In this document: piece after piece, positions 17,758-26,449 of the stretch
Layout: each line of letters opens with the position of its first letter
Numbering within the stretch: the first letter of the stretch is position 1
Assembly: GCF_003687725.1 (NCBI RefSeq)
Contig: NZ_RDOJ01000014.1
Coordinates: 1-64,000 of the forward strand
Source of the DNA: Faecalibacter macacae
Lineage (GTDB): Bacteria > Bacteroidota > Bacteroidia > Flavobacteriales > Weeksellaceae
Direction of reading: 5' to 3'
Length of the DNA stretch: 64,000 bases
Translations under genes and position numbers: made by a program
The notes under the pieces: generated by a model
Told to the model about the DNA's origin: nothing
Database searches by the model: none
Seen by the model: the letters and a program-made list of their open reading frames with translations, nothing else

Positions 17758-19045
17758 TAAAAATACTTTCGTAAACAACTTTCCAATCCGACCATTCTTC
17801 CTCAAAATTTGATTGATGAAACAACGTAATAAACGTTCCGTTTACATCTTTCGTAATTTGTTTTAATCTTTTCAACTCTAAGATTGCTTCTTCTGTTGTT
17901 AATTTCATATAATTTCTCAGCGTAACATCCATTGCTACAAAAGGATACGTTGTTAACAATGTTTGTTGATTTGTTGATAAATCAAACCATTTAAACGGTG
18001 TTGAAGTTCCGGCTCTAAAACCAGTTCTGTGCGCAAATCCTATTGTAAAATCTTCTTTAATTCCATTTATTAACAACTGTTGATAAGTAGAAGGAAAATT
18101 CAACTTTATAAAATGCTGTCGTGAAATTGTAACCTTTTTATTCAGAACATTTTCTAATCTTTTGATTTCTAAAGCTTGGGAGTGATTATTAAAATTCGAA
18201 AGATATGATGGATGAATTCCAACTTTAGCCCACTCAGTTGTTTCTCTAATTAAATTTGCTTGTTCCTTATTTTTCCAATTCAAATTTCGGTCAAATTCAG
18301 TTTTATCACCTAAAAGCCAAAAAAAGACAGTTTCAATATTATGCTTTTCAGCTAATTTTTTTAAATAATCAAATTTAGAATATGGATCAACTTCTCTATG
18401 ATTTAAAACTCTCAATTGTTTTTTAAATTCTGAAAAATTTCCTTTCAATACTTTCTTACCAAGAGAACCCATAGTTTCATAAAAAGGTTTATTTAAATAT
18501 TTCCAACTGAAATCAACATCGTGTGTATTGATTTGTCTAAATTCTCTTTTTTTAAATTGAAGTAATGGATATTTTTCAAGAATAATTTTCTGAATTTCTA
18601 AAGAAATTTGATCTACAATTGGCTTAGAATAATCTAAATCTGAACCTAAAAATCTATTGTGATTATCAAATTGATGTGGTTTCGAAATATATTCTTCATA
18701 TCGACTCAACCAATAAAAACATTTCCCAACTTCTTTTAGATTATTATAATCAACATCATTTTGAATTCCGTTTTCAATTAAAACATCATCAACTTGAAAA
18801 TTAATTTCATTATCAAAAAAATGATTCGAAAAATTAATTTTAGGCGAATTAGAGTTAAGAAAATCCTCTTTATTTGAAGTCAATTTAAAATCAATTCCAG
18901 AAAAATCACGCATTATAAAATCGAAAATATATTCAATTCTATTTGTAATTTGTTCTGTATAAATAAGGATAAATTGATTCAAAATCGTAGAAATTTGGTT
19001 CAAAAATAAAAGTAAACATAATTTACAATATTCCTTCAACTTCAT
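17750..19045 (-). CDS. Polysaccharide deacetylase-like protein (NodB-type fold)
   Basis: 431 residues. An N-terminal domain of about 140 residues, of the kind fused to deacetylases in Bacteroidota, precedes a catalytic region with QINTHDVDFSWKY (His and two Asp near residue 170), VGIHPSYLSNF (His-Pro-Ser) and a C-terminal ITLFHQSNF. These fit the metal and acid residues of carbohydrate esterase family 4-like enzymes. No signal peptide is obvious, although the N-terminus (KLCLLLFLNQI) is hydrophobic. It heads a minus-strand operon with an acyltransferase, a membrane transferase and a protease, pointing to N-deacetylation and re-acylation of a surface glycan. Confidence 0.72.
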   Translation of the reverse strand: MKLKEYCKLCLLLFLNQISTILNQFILIYTEQITNRIEYIFDFIMRDFSGIDFKLTSNKEDFLNSNSPKINFSNHFFDNEINFQVDDVLIENGIQNDVDYNNLKEVGKCFYWLSRYEEYISKPHQFDNHNRFLGSDLDYSKPIVDQISLEIQKIILEKYPLLQFKKREFRQINTHDVDFSWKYLNKPFYETMGSLGKKVLKGNFSEFKKQLRVLNHREVDPYSKFDYLKKLAEKHNIETVFFWLLGDKTEFDRNLNWKNKEQANLIRETTEWAKVGIHPSYLSNFNNHSQALEIKRLENVLNKKVTISRQHFIKLNFPSTYQQLLINGIKEDFTIGFAHRTGFRAGTSTPFKWFDLSTNQQTLLTTYPFVAMDVTLRNYMKLTTEEAILELKRLKQITKDVNGTFITLFHQSNFEEEWSDWKVVYESIFND

Positions 19046-19092
19046 TGGAATTAACCCTTCAAAAACCCAAATTAATATCTCTAAAATTATCG

Positions 19093-19100
19093 TAATTTTG
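19093..19100 (+). promoter_or_regulatory. -7 box directly ahead of recF
   Basis: TAATTTTG (full TAnnTTTG match) ends 4 nt before the recF ATG, implying a leaderless or near-leaderless mRNA. No -33 TTG is visible. Confidence 0.45.
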
Positions 19101-19104
19101 TCGC

Positions 19105-20184
19105 ATGTATTTAAAAGAACTTAAAGCAAGACAATTCAAGAATTTTGATGAAAAGGATTTCGAATTTTCACCAAAAATTAATGCATTTGTAGGACAAAAT
19201 GGAAAGGGAAAAACCAACATTTTGGACGCAATCCATTATTTAGCTTTAAGCAAATCTTATTTGAATCATTCTGATGCGATGAATATCCAATTTGATTGTG
19301 ATTATTTTACATTAGAAGGAACTTTTGATAAGGTTGAAAAAGAAGATATTATTTTTTGTTTAGTTCGATCTGGGCAAGCAAAACAATTGAAACGAAACTC
19401 AAAATCGTACGATCGTATTTCTGATCATATTGGACAATATCCGTTAGTTATGATTTCGCCTTACGATAGCGATTTAATCAAGGAAGGAAGTGAAGTTAGA
19501 CGTAAGTTTTTAGACAATATTATTTCGCAATCAAATAAACAATATTTAGCCGATTTAATGCGATACAATAAAGTTTTGGTACAGCGAAATACATTACTTA
19601 AATACTTTGCTGCTAATAATACATTTGACGCTGTTACTTTAGAGATTTATGATGAAGAATTAATCCATTTAGGAAAGAAAATTCATGAAATACGTAAAGA
19701 ATTTATAACAACATTTTTAGATGCATTTTTAAAATACTACAATGAAATTTCTGAAGGACGAGAAATTGTAAACATTGAGTATGTTTCTCAATTAAATGAC
19801 GCGCCTTTTGAAGATGTTTTAAAACAAGCTTTGTTTAAAGATCGCTCAGCACAATACTCAACTGCCGGGATTCATAAAGACGATTTATTGTTTACGATCA
19901 CGAATTATCCAATCAAAAAATTTGGTTCGCAAGGGCAGCAAAAATCATACTTGATTGCACTAAAATTAGCGCAATTAGATGTAATTAAAAGTGCTTTAAA
20001 TCTTACACCCATCTTATTATTAGACGATATTTTTGATAAATTAGACGAACATCGCGTAACACAATTAATTAAATTGGTAAATGAAGAACGATTTGGTCAG
20101 ATTTTTATCACCGATACACATTCAGACCGAACTGAAAATATCATTAAACAAATCAATACTGAAAGTAAAGTTTTCCGTTTATGA
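19105..20184 (+). CDS. recF: DNA replication/repair protein RecF
   Basis: 359 residues, the usual size. RecF is a cytosolic ABC-type ATPase that works with RecO and RecR to load RecA at single-strand gaps. The Walker A motif is GQNGKGKT (30-37). An ABC-like signature lies in FGSQGQQKSYLIALKLAQ, and Walker B is PILLLDDIFDKLDEHR, followed by a His in FITDTHSDR. The gene overlaps the DciA-like gene by ATGA, so the two are coupled; dnaA/dnaN are not in the window. The -7 box sits 4 nt ahead of the start. Confidence 0.96.
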   Translation: MYLKELKARQFKNFDEKDFEFSPKINAFVGQNGKGKTNILDAIHYLALSKSYLNHSDAMNIQFDCDYFTLEGTFDKVEKEDIIFCLVRSGQAKQLKRNSKSYDRISDHIGQYPLVMISPYDSDLIKEGSEVRRKFLDNIISQSNKQYLADLMRYNKVLVQRNTLLKYFAANNTFDAVTLEIYDEELIHLGKKIHEIRKEFITTFLDAFLKYYNEISEGREIVNIEYVSQLNDAPFEDVLKQALFKDRSAQYSTAGIHKDDLLFTITNYPIKKFGSQGQQKSYLIALKLAQLDVIKSALNLTPILLLDDIFDKLDEHRVTQLIKLVNEERFGQIFITDTHSDRTENIIKQINTESKVFRL

Positions 20185-20483
20185 AAAAGTATCAAAAAAG
20201 ACAAAATACTCAATCTATAGGTGATGCTTTTAGCCATTTTATGCGTGTAAATGGTAAGGAAGAATTGATGTGGGAAGTGAAAGCAGAAGAAGCATGGCGA
20301 ACTGTAATGGGAAAGTTTTTTGAAAAATACACCGATAAAGTTGAAGTAAGACAACGTGTATTATATGTAAAAATAAATTCACCTGCTATGCGACATGAAT
20401 TAACTTATGGTAAGTCTAAAATTATAGCAAATATTAACGAAGAAATTAAATCTGACTTCTTAATGGATGTCAAAATCTACTAA
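20181..20483 (+). CDS. DUF721 (DciA-like) protein
   Basis: 100 residues, typical of short DUF721 proteins, with a conserved core (EAWRTVMGKFFEKYTDKVEVRQRVLYVKINSPAMRHELTYGKSKIIANIN). DciA of this family is an ancestral loader of the replicative helicase DnaB in bacteria that lack DnaC/DnaI; short Bacteroidota versions are assumed but not shown to do the same. The 4-bp overlap with recF agrees with a replication role. The start ATG is the A-T-G of the ATGA overlap. Confidence 0.8.
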   Translation: MKKYQKRQNTQSIGDAFSHFMRVNGKEELMWEVKAEEAWRTVMGKFFEKYTDKVEVRQRVLYVKINSPAMRHELTYGKSKIIANINEEIKSDFLMDVKIY

Positions 20484-20492
20484 TATTATCTT

Positions 20493-21452
20493 ATGCCATT
20501 AATCGAAAACACAACCTATAAAGCCGAAGGTTTCTGGCGAAAAAATTCACATATTTCTACTATTCTTGGAACTAGATATAAGAAATATCCTGTACCGAAT
20601 TATACTCGAGAAAAAATCATAACAGATGATGGAGATTTCTTGAATTTAGATTGGAGATTTCAGTTAAATAAAAAGAAGTTAGTTATCCTTTTTCATGGTT
20701 TAGAAGGTGATTCTAAAAGAACATATTTGAATAGTTGTTCTGATTATTTTTATGACAAAGGCTTTAATATTTTAGCCTGGAATCATCGTGGATGTGGCGG
20801 CGAAATCAACAATACCTTACGTTTATATCATCATGGTGTAATTGATGATGTAGACCGAATAATTAGTAAAGCAGTTGACGAAAAGTACGAGGAAATTTAT
20901 TTAATTGGCTACTCTATGGGAGGTGCTTTAATCGTGAATTATTTGGGTGCTTATAATGTTCCAAAACAGGTAAAAGCAGCTAGTGTATTTTCAATACCAA
21001 TTTCTTTAAAATCATGTTCAGATACGTTAAAAGTATTTCCTAATACGATTTATTTAAACAATTTTAGAAAAACATTAGTTCCGAAATTTGAAGAAAAAGC
21101 GAAACAATTTCCTGGAAAATTAAACGAAGAAATGATTCCTAAAATTAAATCTTTTGATGAAATTGACGAATATTTTACGGCTCCTTTACATGGGTATGAA
21201 TCTAAAGAAGATTATTACTACAAAGCTAGTCCAGCTACTGTTTTAGATAATGTTAAGATTCCTACATTAATTGTAAATGCCCAAAATGATCCTTTTTTGG
21301 GTGAAGAATGTTATCCGAAAGAACGTTTTAAACAATATCCTCATATTTATTTTGAAGTTCCTAAGCATGGAGGACATTGTGCATTTCCTTTAAAAAACAA
21401 TCCATTTTCTTGGTGTGAAATCCGAGCTTTTGAATTTTTAAATGATTATTAA
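20493..21452 (+). CDS. YheT-like alpha/beta hydrolase
   Basis: 319 residues of the YheT/ABHD1-3 family. The oxyanion segment is LFHGLEGDS (about 66-74), the nucleophile elbow GYSMGG (139-144, Ser141), an acid lies in NAQNDPFLG, and the catalytic His is in KHGGHCAF near the end. Family members are esterases or lipases of uncertain substrate. It is a cytosolic protein. It lies 10 bp after the DciA-like gene, so it may be the third gene of the recF transcript, which ends at a strong bidirectional terminator. Confidence 0.88.
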   Translation: MPLIENTTYKAEGFWRKNSHISTILGTRYKKYPVPNYTREKIITDDGDFLNLDWRFQLNKKKLVILFHGLEGDSKRTYLNSCSDYFYDKGFNILAWNHRGCGGEINNTLRLYHHGVIDDVDRIISKAVDEKYEEIYLIGYSMGGALIVNYLGAYNVPKQVKAASVFSIPISLKSCSDTLKVFPNTIYLNNFRKTLVPKFEEKAKQFPGKLNEEMIPKIKSFDEIDEYFTAPLHGYESKEDYYYKASPATVLDNVKIPTLIVNAQNDPFLGEECYPKERFKQYPHIYFEVPKHGGHCAFPLKNNPFSWCEIRAFEFLNDY

Positions 21453-21470
21453 GCTAAATTAATATAAAAC

Positions 21471-21502
21471 AAAAATCCCCTCTGATGAGGGGATTTTTTT
21501 TA
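21471..21502. terminator. Bidirectional terminator between yheT-like and susD genes
   Basis: AAAATCCCCTC and GAGGGGATTTT form an 11-bp stem with a TGAT tetraloop and flanking A/T runs, between convergent genes. Confidence 0.88.
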
Positions 21503-21522
21503 TGATATAAAATAATGATTGA

Positions 21523-23019
21523 TTAATAACCTGAAGTTTGAGTCATATTCGGGTTTCTATTTATAGTTCCTTGATCAATAGGTAATTGCCATTTATGACT
21601 TGATGGAGCTAATACTTGCCCAACAGGAGCCGCACCTAATCCATCAGCATAAAAACTATTTCCTGATCTTTTAACACCTTCTCTATATTCAGCAGGAACA
21701 TTCACATTTTGTAATCTTTTTAAAGTGAACCATCTATCTCCTGTTTCAAAAGCCAATTCTTTTCGTCTTTCTAACAATATAGCATCAATAATAGCCGTTC
21801 CAATTTCACCACCTTGATAAGTAGTATATCGATTGTCTCTTAATTTATTTAAAGTAACTAAAGCCGCTGCCTGATTACCTGATAAATATTGTGCTTCAGC
21901 TAAATCTAAAATTGTTTCTTCAACTCTTAGGTAACGTCCATTATTTACTCCAGGAATATTCGTTGCTGGATTACCTAAAATATACTTATTAACAGCAATA
22001 GTTTGTCTACCATTTGCATTTGCAGGATTAAATAATTTAAAATTTGCAGCTATACGCTCTGGCTCTGTCTCTTGATTAAATAGTTCATAAAATCTTTTAT
22101 CTACAGAATACTCCATATTAATATTAGCATCAGAAATACCTTGACTATAACTAACACCTATCGCTGGATCATTAGTTAATACAAATGGAATCTCAAATAA
22201 AACACCATTGCTATTAATTCCTTTCCACATGTTAGTTAATTGTCCACGAGTAACAGGATTTACTTGATTAACTACAGGCACTGCGTATTCAATAACTTTA
22301 TTATAATCTCCAAGATATAAATATGTTCTAGCTAATAAAGCCTGAACAGTATTTACATTAATCCTATCTGTTCCATTACTTGTATTTAAGTTACTTAAAG
22401 CTTCTGTAAAATCTCTAATAATCTTATTGTACACAACCTGAATATTTTCTTCTCGTCCAGGGGTAGCAAATGGATCATAAGTATCAACATAAGGAATTCC
22501 TTGCGAAGCTAATGCATCTGCACTTTGTGTAGGAATTTTAGCATAAGTTCTTGCAACTTCTAAATGCACAAGTGCTCTTAATGCTAAAGCTTCACCTTTT
22601 ATTTGATTTTTAAAAGAACCTTCTGATAAATTATCAATTTTTGCTAATATTAAATTAGCACGCATGATAATATTATATGAAGAGTTATATTTAGAAGTAG
22701 GCGTCATATTTCCATCATATTCCCATTCAGTAGATGCTAATCTATTAGCTTGACGACCATTTGTATTAAAAATTACATCATCTGCTAAAATATCTCCTAA
22801 TACATTTATATCTGAAGACCCATTAGAAGCTGCGTAAAAACCTGATTGTTTAAAACCTTGATAAACTCCTAAAATAGCTCTAGTAAAGTCAGTTTGTGTT
22901 TGATAAAAATTCTCTACATCAGTACCTGTAGGAGAATCTTGCATTATATCATCATCACTACAACTATTAAATGATAATAATACTGTTAAAGCTAAAAATG
23001 TTATTTTAAATTTTTTCAT
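21523..23019 (-). CDS. RagB/SusD family nutrient-uptake lipoprotein, system 1
   Basis: 498 residues. The signal ends in a lipobox (LLSFNSC, Cys20) followed by acidic SDDD, which fits export to the outer leaflet of the outer membrane. TPR-like SusD features are present: ALALRALVHLEVARTYAKIP in the first half, then LLERRKELAFETGDRWFTLKRL and the C-terminal NPNMTQTSGY. SusD proteins form the lid over their SusC channel and bind the ligand. It lies 11 bp after its SusC partner, so the two are coupled. The ligand is unknown; no glycoside hydrolase sits nearby. Confidence 0.93.
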   Translation of the reverse strand: MKKFKITFLALTVLLSFNSCSDDDIMQDSPTGTDVENFYQTQTDFTRAILGVYQGFKQSGFYAASNGSSDINVLGDILADDVIFNTNGRQANRLASTEWEYDGNMTPTSKYNSSYNIIMRANLILAKIDNLSEGSFKNQIKGEALALRALVHLEVARTYAKIPTQSADALASQGIPYVDTYDPFATPGREENIQVVYNKIIRDFTEALSNLNTSNGTDRINVNTVQALLARTYLYLGDYNKVIEYAVPVVNQVNPVTRGQLTNMWKGINSNGVLFEIPFVLTNDPAIGVSYSQGISDANINMEYSVDKRFYELFNQETEPERIAANFKLFNPANANGRQTIAVNKYILGNPATNIPGVNNGRYLRVEETILDLAEAQYLSGNQAAALVTLNKLRDNRYTTYQGGEIGTAIIDAILLERRKELAFETGDRWFTLKRLQNVNVPAEYREGVKRSGNSFYADGLGAAPVGQVLAPSSHKWQLPIDQGTINRNPNMTQTSGY

Positions 23020-23030
23020 TTTTTTTTGTT

Positions 23031-26027
23031 TTAGAAATTAACATTTAAACCTAATGAATAAGTTTGAGTATTTGGATAAGAAAATAATGAGTATGAATTT
23101 GCAATGAATCCTGCATTACCAGGAACAACATATCCACTACCTGCTGTACCTACAATTGGGTTTCCATGGAACTTAGTCCATAATGCTAAGTTTTGAATTT
23201 GAGCAAAAACCCTTACTCCTTTAATTCCTGTCCCTTTTAATAAGTCATCGAATGAATAACCTAAAGATAAACTTCTAAAGTTTAAATAATCAGATTTTTC
23301 TAAGAATTGTGTAGAATATCTAAATCCTGCAGAAGTAGGTCTTTGAAATTCAGACAGATCTCCTGGGTTTCTCCAATAATCATCCGCCTGTGTTGCTTTA
23401 TTATTAGTAGTCGTTGGACTTGTTAATATCTGATATGTATTATTATACGTATATCCACCTGCACTAAAAACAAAATCAGCATTTAAATCAAAACCATAAA
23501 ATCTAGCATTTAATCCAAATCCTCCTGTTAAAGTTGGCATTGGTGATTTTCCTAAAGCAACTGCATCATCAGCATTATATACTTCAGTTATATTCCCCTC
23601 TTTATCATAGTATTGAGCATTACCATTCTCTCTGTTGATTCCTGCAAATCTAACCATAAAGAACTGATAAGGCGACCCTCCATTAATATGTTTCATATCT
23701 TCAACTGCACCCGAAACTATTAATTCATCTAATCCGTTAAGATCATTAATTTTGTATTTCATTTTAGTTAAAGTACCATAAACTCCTAAACCAAAATCTT
23801 TTTTATTAATAATATCATAGTTTAACTCAACTTCAACACCACTAGAAACTAATTCTCCTGCATTAATAGTTGTCGTAAAAGATCCTGTTTCTCTAGGTAA
23901 TTCTTTTGTAAATAAGAAATCTGTTCTGGTATCTTTAAAATAAGAAACATTACCTGTTAAGGTTCTATTAAGCAAAGCAAAATCTAACCCTACATTTAAT
24001 TTTTTATTAATTTCCCATGTAGTATTAGGATTCGCAAGATTTAAAGAAGGAGATGCAATTCCTTGATTATTATACGTACCTGATAAGCCCATTAATGTTA
24101 AGTTTGAATATCTAGCTAAACCAGAATCATCACCTACTTCTCCGTAAGAAGCTTTTAACATTAAGCTATTAAAAAATTTACTTGTTTTCAGAAAGTCTTC
24201 TTTTGCTATATCCCAAGCTACAGATGCTCCCCAGAAAGTACCATATTTACTATCTAAACCTGCTAAAGACGTACCATCTCTTCTTATATAACCATCAACA
24301 AAATATTTTTTTGCATAATCATAATTAAGAGATCCTAAATATCCAAAACGAGTTACAGCCCAACGTGCAGTATTAGAAGTCTGCAACTTCGTAGTCGCTA
24401 AACTCTGAACATTTTGATGGTCATTAGGGTAACCTTGAGAACTTAATGAGATAGAATAACTACTTTCATTAATATACTCAGATGCAATAGTAGCTCTAAA
24501 ATTATGACTATTAAATGATTTTATATAAGATAATTCATTTCTCCAGTTGTAATCAAAACGATCTAAACTTTGGTCATTTTTTGATCCTCCTGAACCTAAA
24601 ATAGTCATTAAGTTCGATGAAGGTGCTGTAAAACTTTCTGATTGTAATCTTCTATAAGTAGCTCCAAACGTAGTTCTTGCAAATAAATTTTTAGCTAATT
24701 CATATTCAAAAAAAGCTGATCCATATAATCTAAAAGTTCTAGTTTCAGTATCACTATAATACATTTCATCTAATGCATTATATCCCATCGCATTAACTGA
24801 TTGATTAAATGTAGGATCACCATTTGGCTTGTAAATAATCTCTCCATTACTATCTAATTTATAAACAGATGCATATGGTCTATTTTGTAATGCACTATAA
24901 AATGCATTTTGTCCATTATTTATATCTCTAGGTTCATCTAAACTTTGATAAGACCCATTAACATTAATACCATATTTCGCTCTATCAGATAATTTTGATG
25001 AAATATTTAATGTTGCTGTAATTCTATCTAAACCATTATAGTAATTAACAGCACCTGAATTCTTGTCATAGCCTAAAGAGAATGATTGAGAATCACCATC
25101 AATATTACTAGCCATATTAAAATAATGTGACATTGTTAATCCATTTTTAAAAAATGCATCGTTCCAGTCAGTATTAGTTTTGGCTAAATTTTCTATTTGT
25201 TCTGGTGTTCTTGATACTCCTCCAGCAACACCAGGAATAGAAGATAATCCATTTTGGTAATTAAGTAATTGTCTAGAATCCATAACATCCATATCATTCT
25301 GTTTCATCATTTCTGTGAAACCAATTCTAGATGAATATGAGAACGATTTTGAATTTCTCTTAGCTGTTTTAGTCTTGATAATTACAACACCGTTAGCACC
25401 TCTAGCACCATAAATAGCTAATTGAGATGCGTCTTTTAAAACAGTTACATCTTGGATATCTTGTGGATTGATTGTATTCATATCTGTAACAGACATGTAA
25501 GTCCCATCAACCACAAATAAAGGAGATTTATTTCCTCCTCCTAATCCCATTGCTCCTCGAATAGTAACATTAGAGGTAGCTCCTGGAGCTCCATTTTGAG
25601 CTTGAGATGTTAAACCTGATACTTTTCCTCCTAACATTTGGTCAACAGATAAAGTTGGGTTAAAATTCTCTAAACTTTCTCCAGAAACAATAGTTTGTCC
25701 TGATTTAGAAGGCGAATCGAATATACTCGTAATTACTACTTCATCTAAATCTACATTTTCTGAAGCTGATTTTAATACACCTAAATTGTTTGATGTAACA
25801 GTAAATTCTTTACCGTTGACAATTAATACATCACCAACTTTAGCATCGATATCGAATTTTCCGTTTTCATCAGTATAAACAACTTTATCAGTTCCTTTTA
25901 CGATTACTTCTGCATCCATTTCTGGCAGATTATTCGCATCGTTAACTACACCTGTTACCTGAGCCATTGCTAGTCCTCCTAAACCTAGGAAAGCTACAAA
26001 GCTAAGGGAAGTTAATGTTCTCCTCAT
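23031..26027 (-). CDS. SusC/RagA TonB-linked outer membrane transporter, system 1
   Basis: 998 residues. Signal peptide (about 1-22, ending LAMAQ), then a short carboxypeptidase-regulatory-like beta domain (about 23-85). A plug follows, with LSVDQMLGGKVSGL, NVTIRG, LFVVDG and the SusC signature DASQLAIYGARGANGVVIIKT. The rest is the beta-barrel, with the final strand ending LGLNVNF. It imports a ligand captured by SusD using TonB energy. Unlike system 2 it lacks the usual VVVLGYG phrase before the plug, having VVITSIFDSPSKSGQT. The first 86 residues and the 5' leader are shared with system 2. Confidence 0.95.
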   Translation of the reverse strand: MRRTLTSLSFVAFLGLGGLAMAQVTGVVNDANNLPEMDAEVIVKGTDKVVYTDENGKFDIDAKVGDVLIVNGKEFTVTSNNLGVLKSASENVDLDEVVITSIFDSPSKSGQTIVSGESLENFNPTLSVDQMLGGKVSGLTSQAQNGAPGATSNVTIRGAMGLGGGNKSPLFVVDGTYMSVTDMNTINPQDIQDVTVLKDASQLAIYGARGANGVVIIKTKTAKRNSKSFSYSSRIGFTEMMKQNDMDVMDSRQLLNYQNGLSSIPGVAGGVSRTPEQIENLAKTNTDWNDAFFKNGLTMSHYFNMASNIDGDSQSFSLGYDKNSGAVNYYNGLDRITATLNISSKLSDRAKYGINVNGSYQSLDEPRDINNGQNAFYSALQNRPYASVYKLDSNGEIIYKPNGDPTFNQSVNAMGYNALDEMYYSDTETRTFRLYGSAFFEYELAKNLFARTTFGATYRRLQSESFTAPSSNLMTILGSGGSKNDQSLDRFDYNWRNELSYIKSFNSHNFRATIASEYINESSYSISLSSQGYPNDHQNVQSLATTKLQTSNTARWAVTRFGYLGSLNYDYAKKYFVDGYIRRDGTSLAGLDSKYGTFWGASVAWDIAKEDFLKTSKFFNSLMLKASYGEVGDDSGLARYSNLTLMGLSGTYNNQGIASPSLNLANPNTTWEINKKLNVGLDFALLNRTLTGNVSYFKDTRTDFLFTKELPRETGSFTTTINAGELVSSGVEVELNYDIINKKDFGLGVYGTLTKMKYKINDLNGLDELIVSGAVEDMKHINGGSPYQFFMVRFAGINRENGNAQYYDKEGNITEVYNADDAVALGKSPMPTLTGGFGLNARFYGFDLNADFVFSAGGYTYNNTYQILTSPTTTNNKATQADDYWRNPGDLSEFQRPTSAGFRYSTQFLEKSDYLNFRSLSLGYSFDDLLKGTGIKGVRVFAQIQNLALWTKFHGNPIVGTAGSGYVVPGNAGFIANSYSLFSYPNTQTYSLGLNVNF

Positions 26028-26047
26028 AGTCTAATTTTTATAACACT
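25770..26047 (-). repeat. Conserved SusC 5' module, copy 1
   Basis: Leader plus codons 1-86 of SusC 1. 19 bp of leader (26029-26047) are identical to 31043-31061 ahead of SusC 2. The 86 N-terminal residues differ from those of SusC 2 at about 17 positions, whereas the following segments are unalike. Confidence 0.7.
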
Positions 26048-26052
26048 TTAGA

Positions 26053-26083
26053 CAAAACTCTAACTTTTTTTTAAGAAAACCAA
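26053..26083 (-). promoter_or_regulatory. Candidate promoter of the SusCD 1 operon
   Basis: On the minus strand TTG (26081-26083), a 20-nt spacer and GAGTTTTG (26053-26060, one mismatch to TAnnTTTG) lie 25 nt before the ATG. SusC 2 has a comparable GAAGTTTG at a similar position. Confidence 0.35.
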
Positions 26084-26396
26084 AATCTTAATTTTATTTT
26101 TTTGATTTTATACATTTTTAACACATTAAATACAATATTTGTCAAAAATCAATAAATAGAATATATATTTATTGATTTATCACTAATACTTAACATATAT
26201 TAACTATAAAAATTTAACAATACACCTAAATTTAACGCATATATATACTGTTGTTTTAAAAAATCAATTAACCTTTTTTAACACAAGTAGAATCTACATC
26301 AAAAAAACTTTAACAAAATAGTAGAACCTCTTTATTCATAAGGGATACATGCATTTAATCATTTCTAAAAAACAATCAAAAACCAAAATATTAAAC

Positions 26397-26427
26397 ATAA
26401 AAAAAGCCCTCGAAAATCGAGGGCTTG
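26397..26427 (-). terminator. Terminator of the SusCD 2 operon
   Basis: AGCCCTCGA (26405-26413) and TCGAGGGCT (26417-26425) form a 9-bp stem with a 3-nt loop. On the minus strand it is followed by a run of seven T. Confidence 0.87.
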
Positions 26428-26449
26428 GTATCTCTTAAATTACTAAATT

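Larger units (their letters stand above)
26028..26449. other. 422-bp intergenic region between the two SusCD systems
   Basis: Very AT-rich. It holds the shared SusC leader, a candidate promoter and the terminator of system 2. The central part (about 26090-26390) shows no open frame, tRNA or conserved structure that I can support. Confidence 0.6.

Noticed and set aside
17758-17805. Longer start of the FemAB-like gene
   Set aside because: It would overlap the upstream gene by 56 bp; ATG 17757 gives the usual 8-bp overlap and begins at the conserved sequence.
26090-26396. Possible riboswitch or small RNA in the SusC spacer
   Set aside because: Only AT-rich sequence with weak chance hairpins; no cobalamin or other aptamer motif seen.
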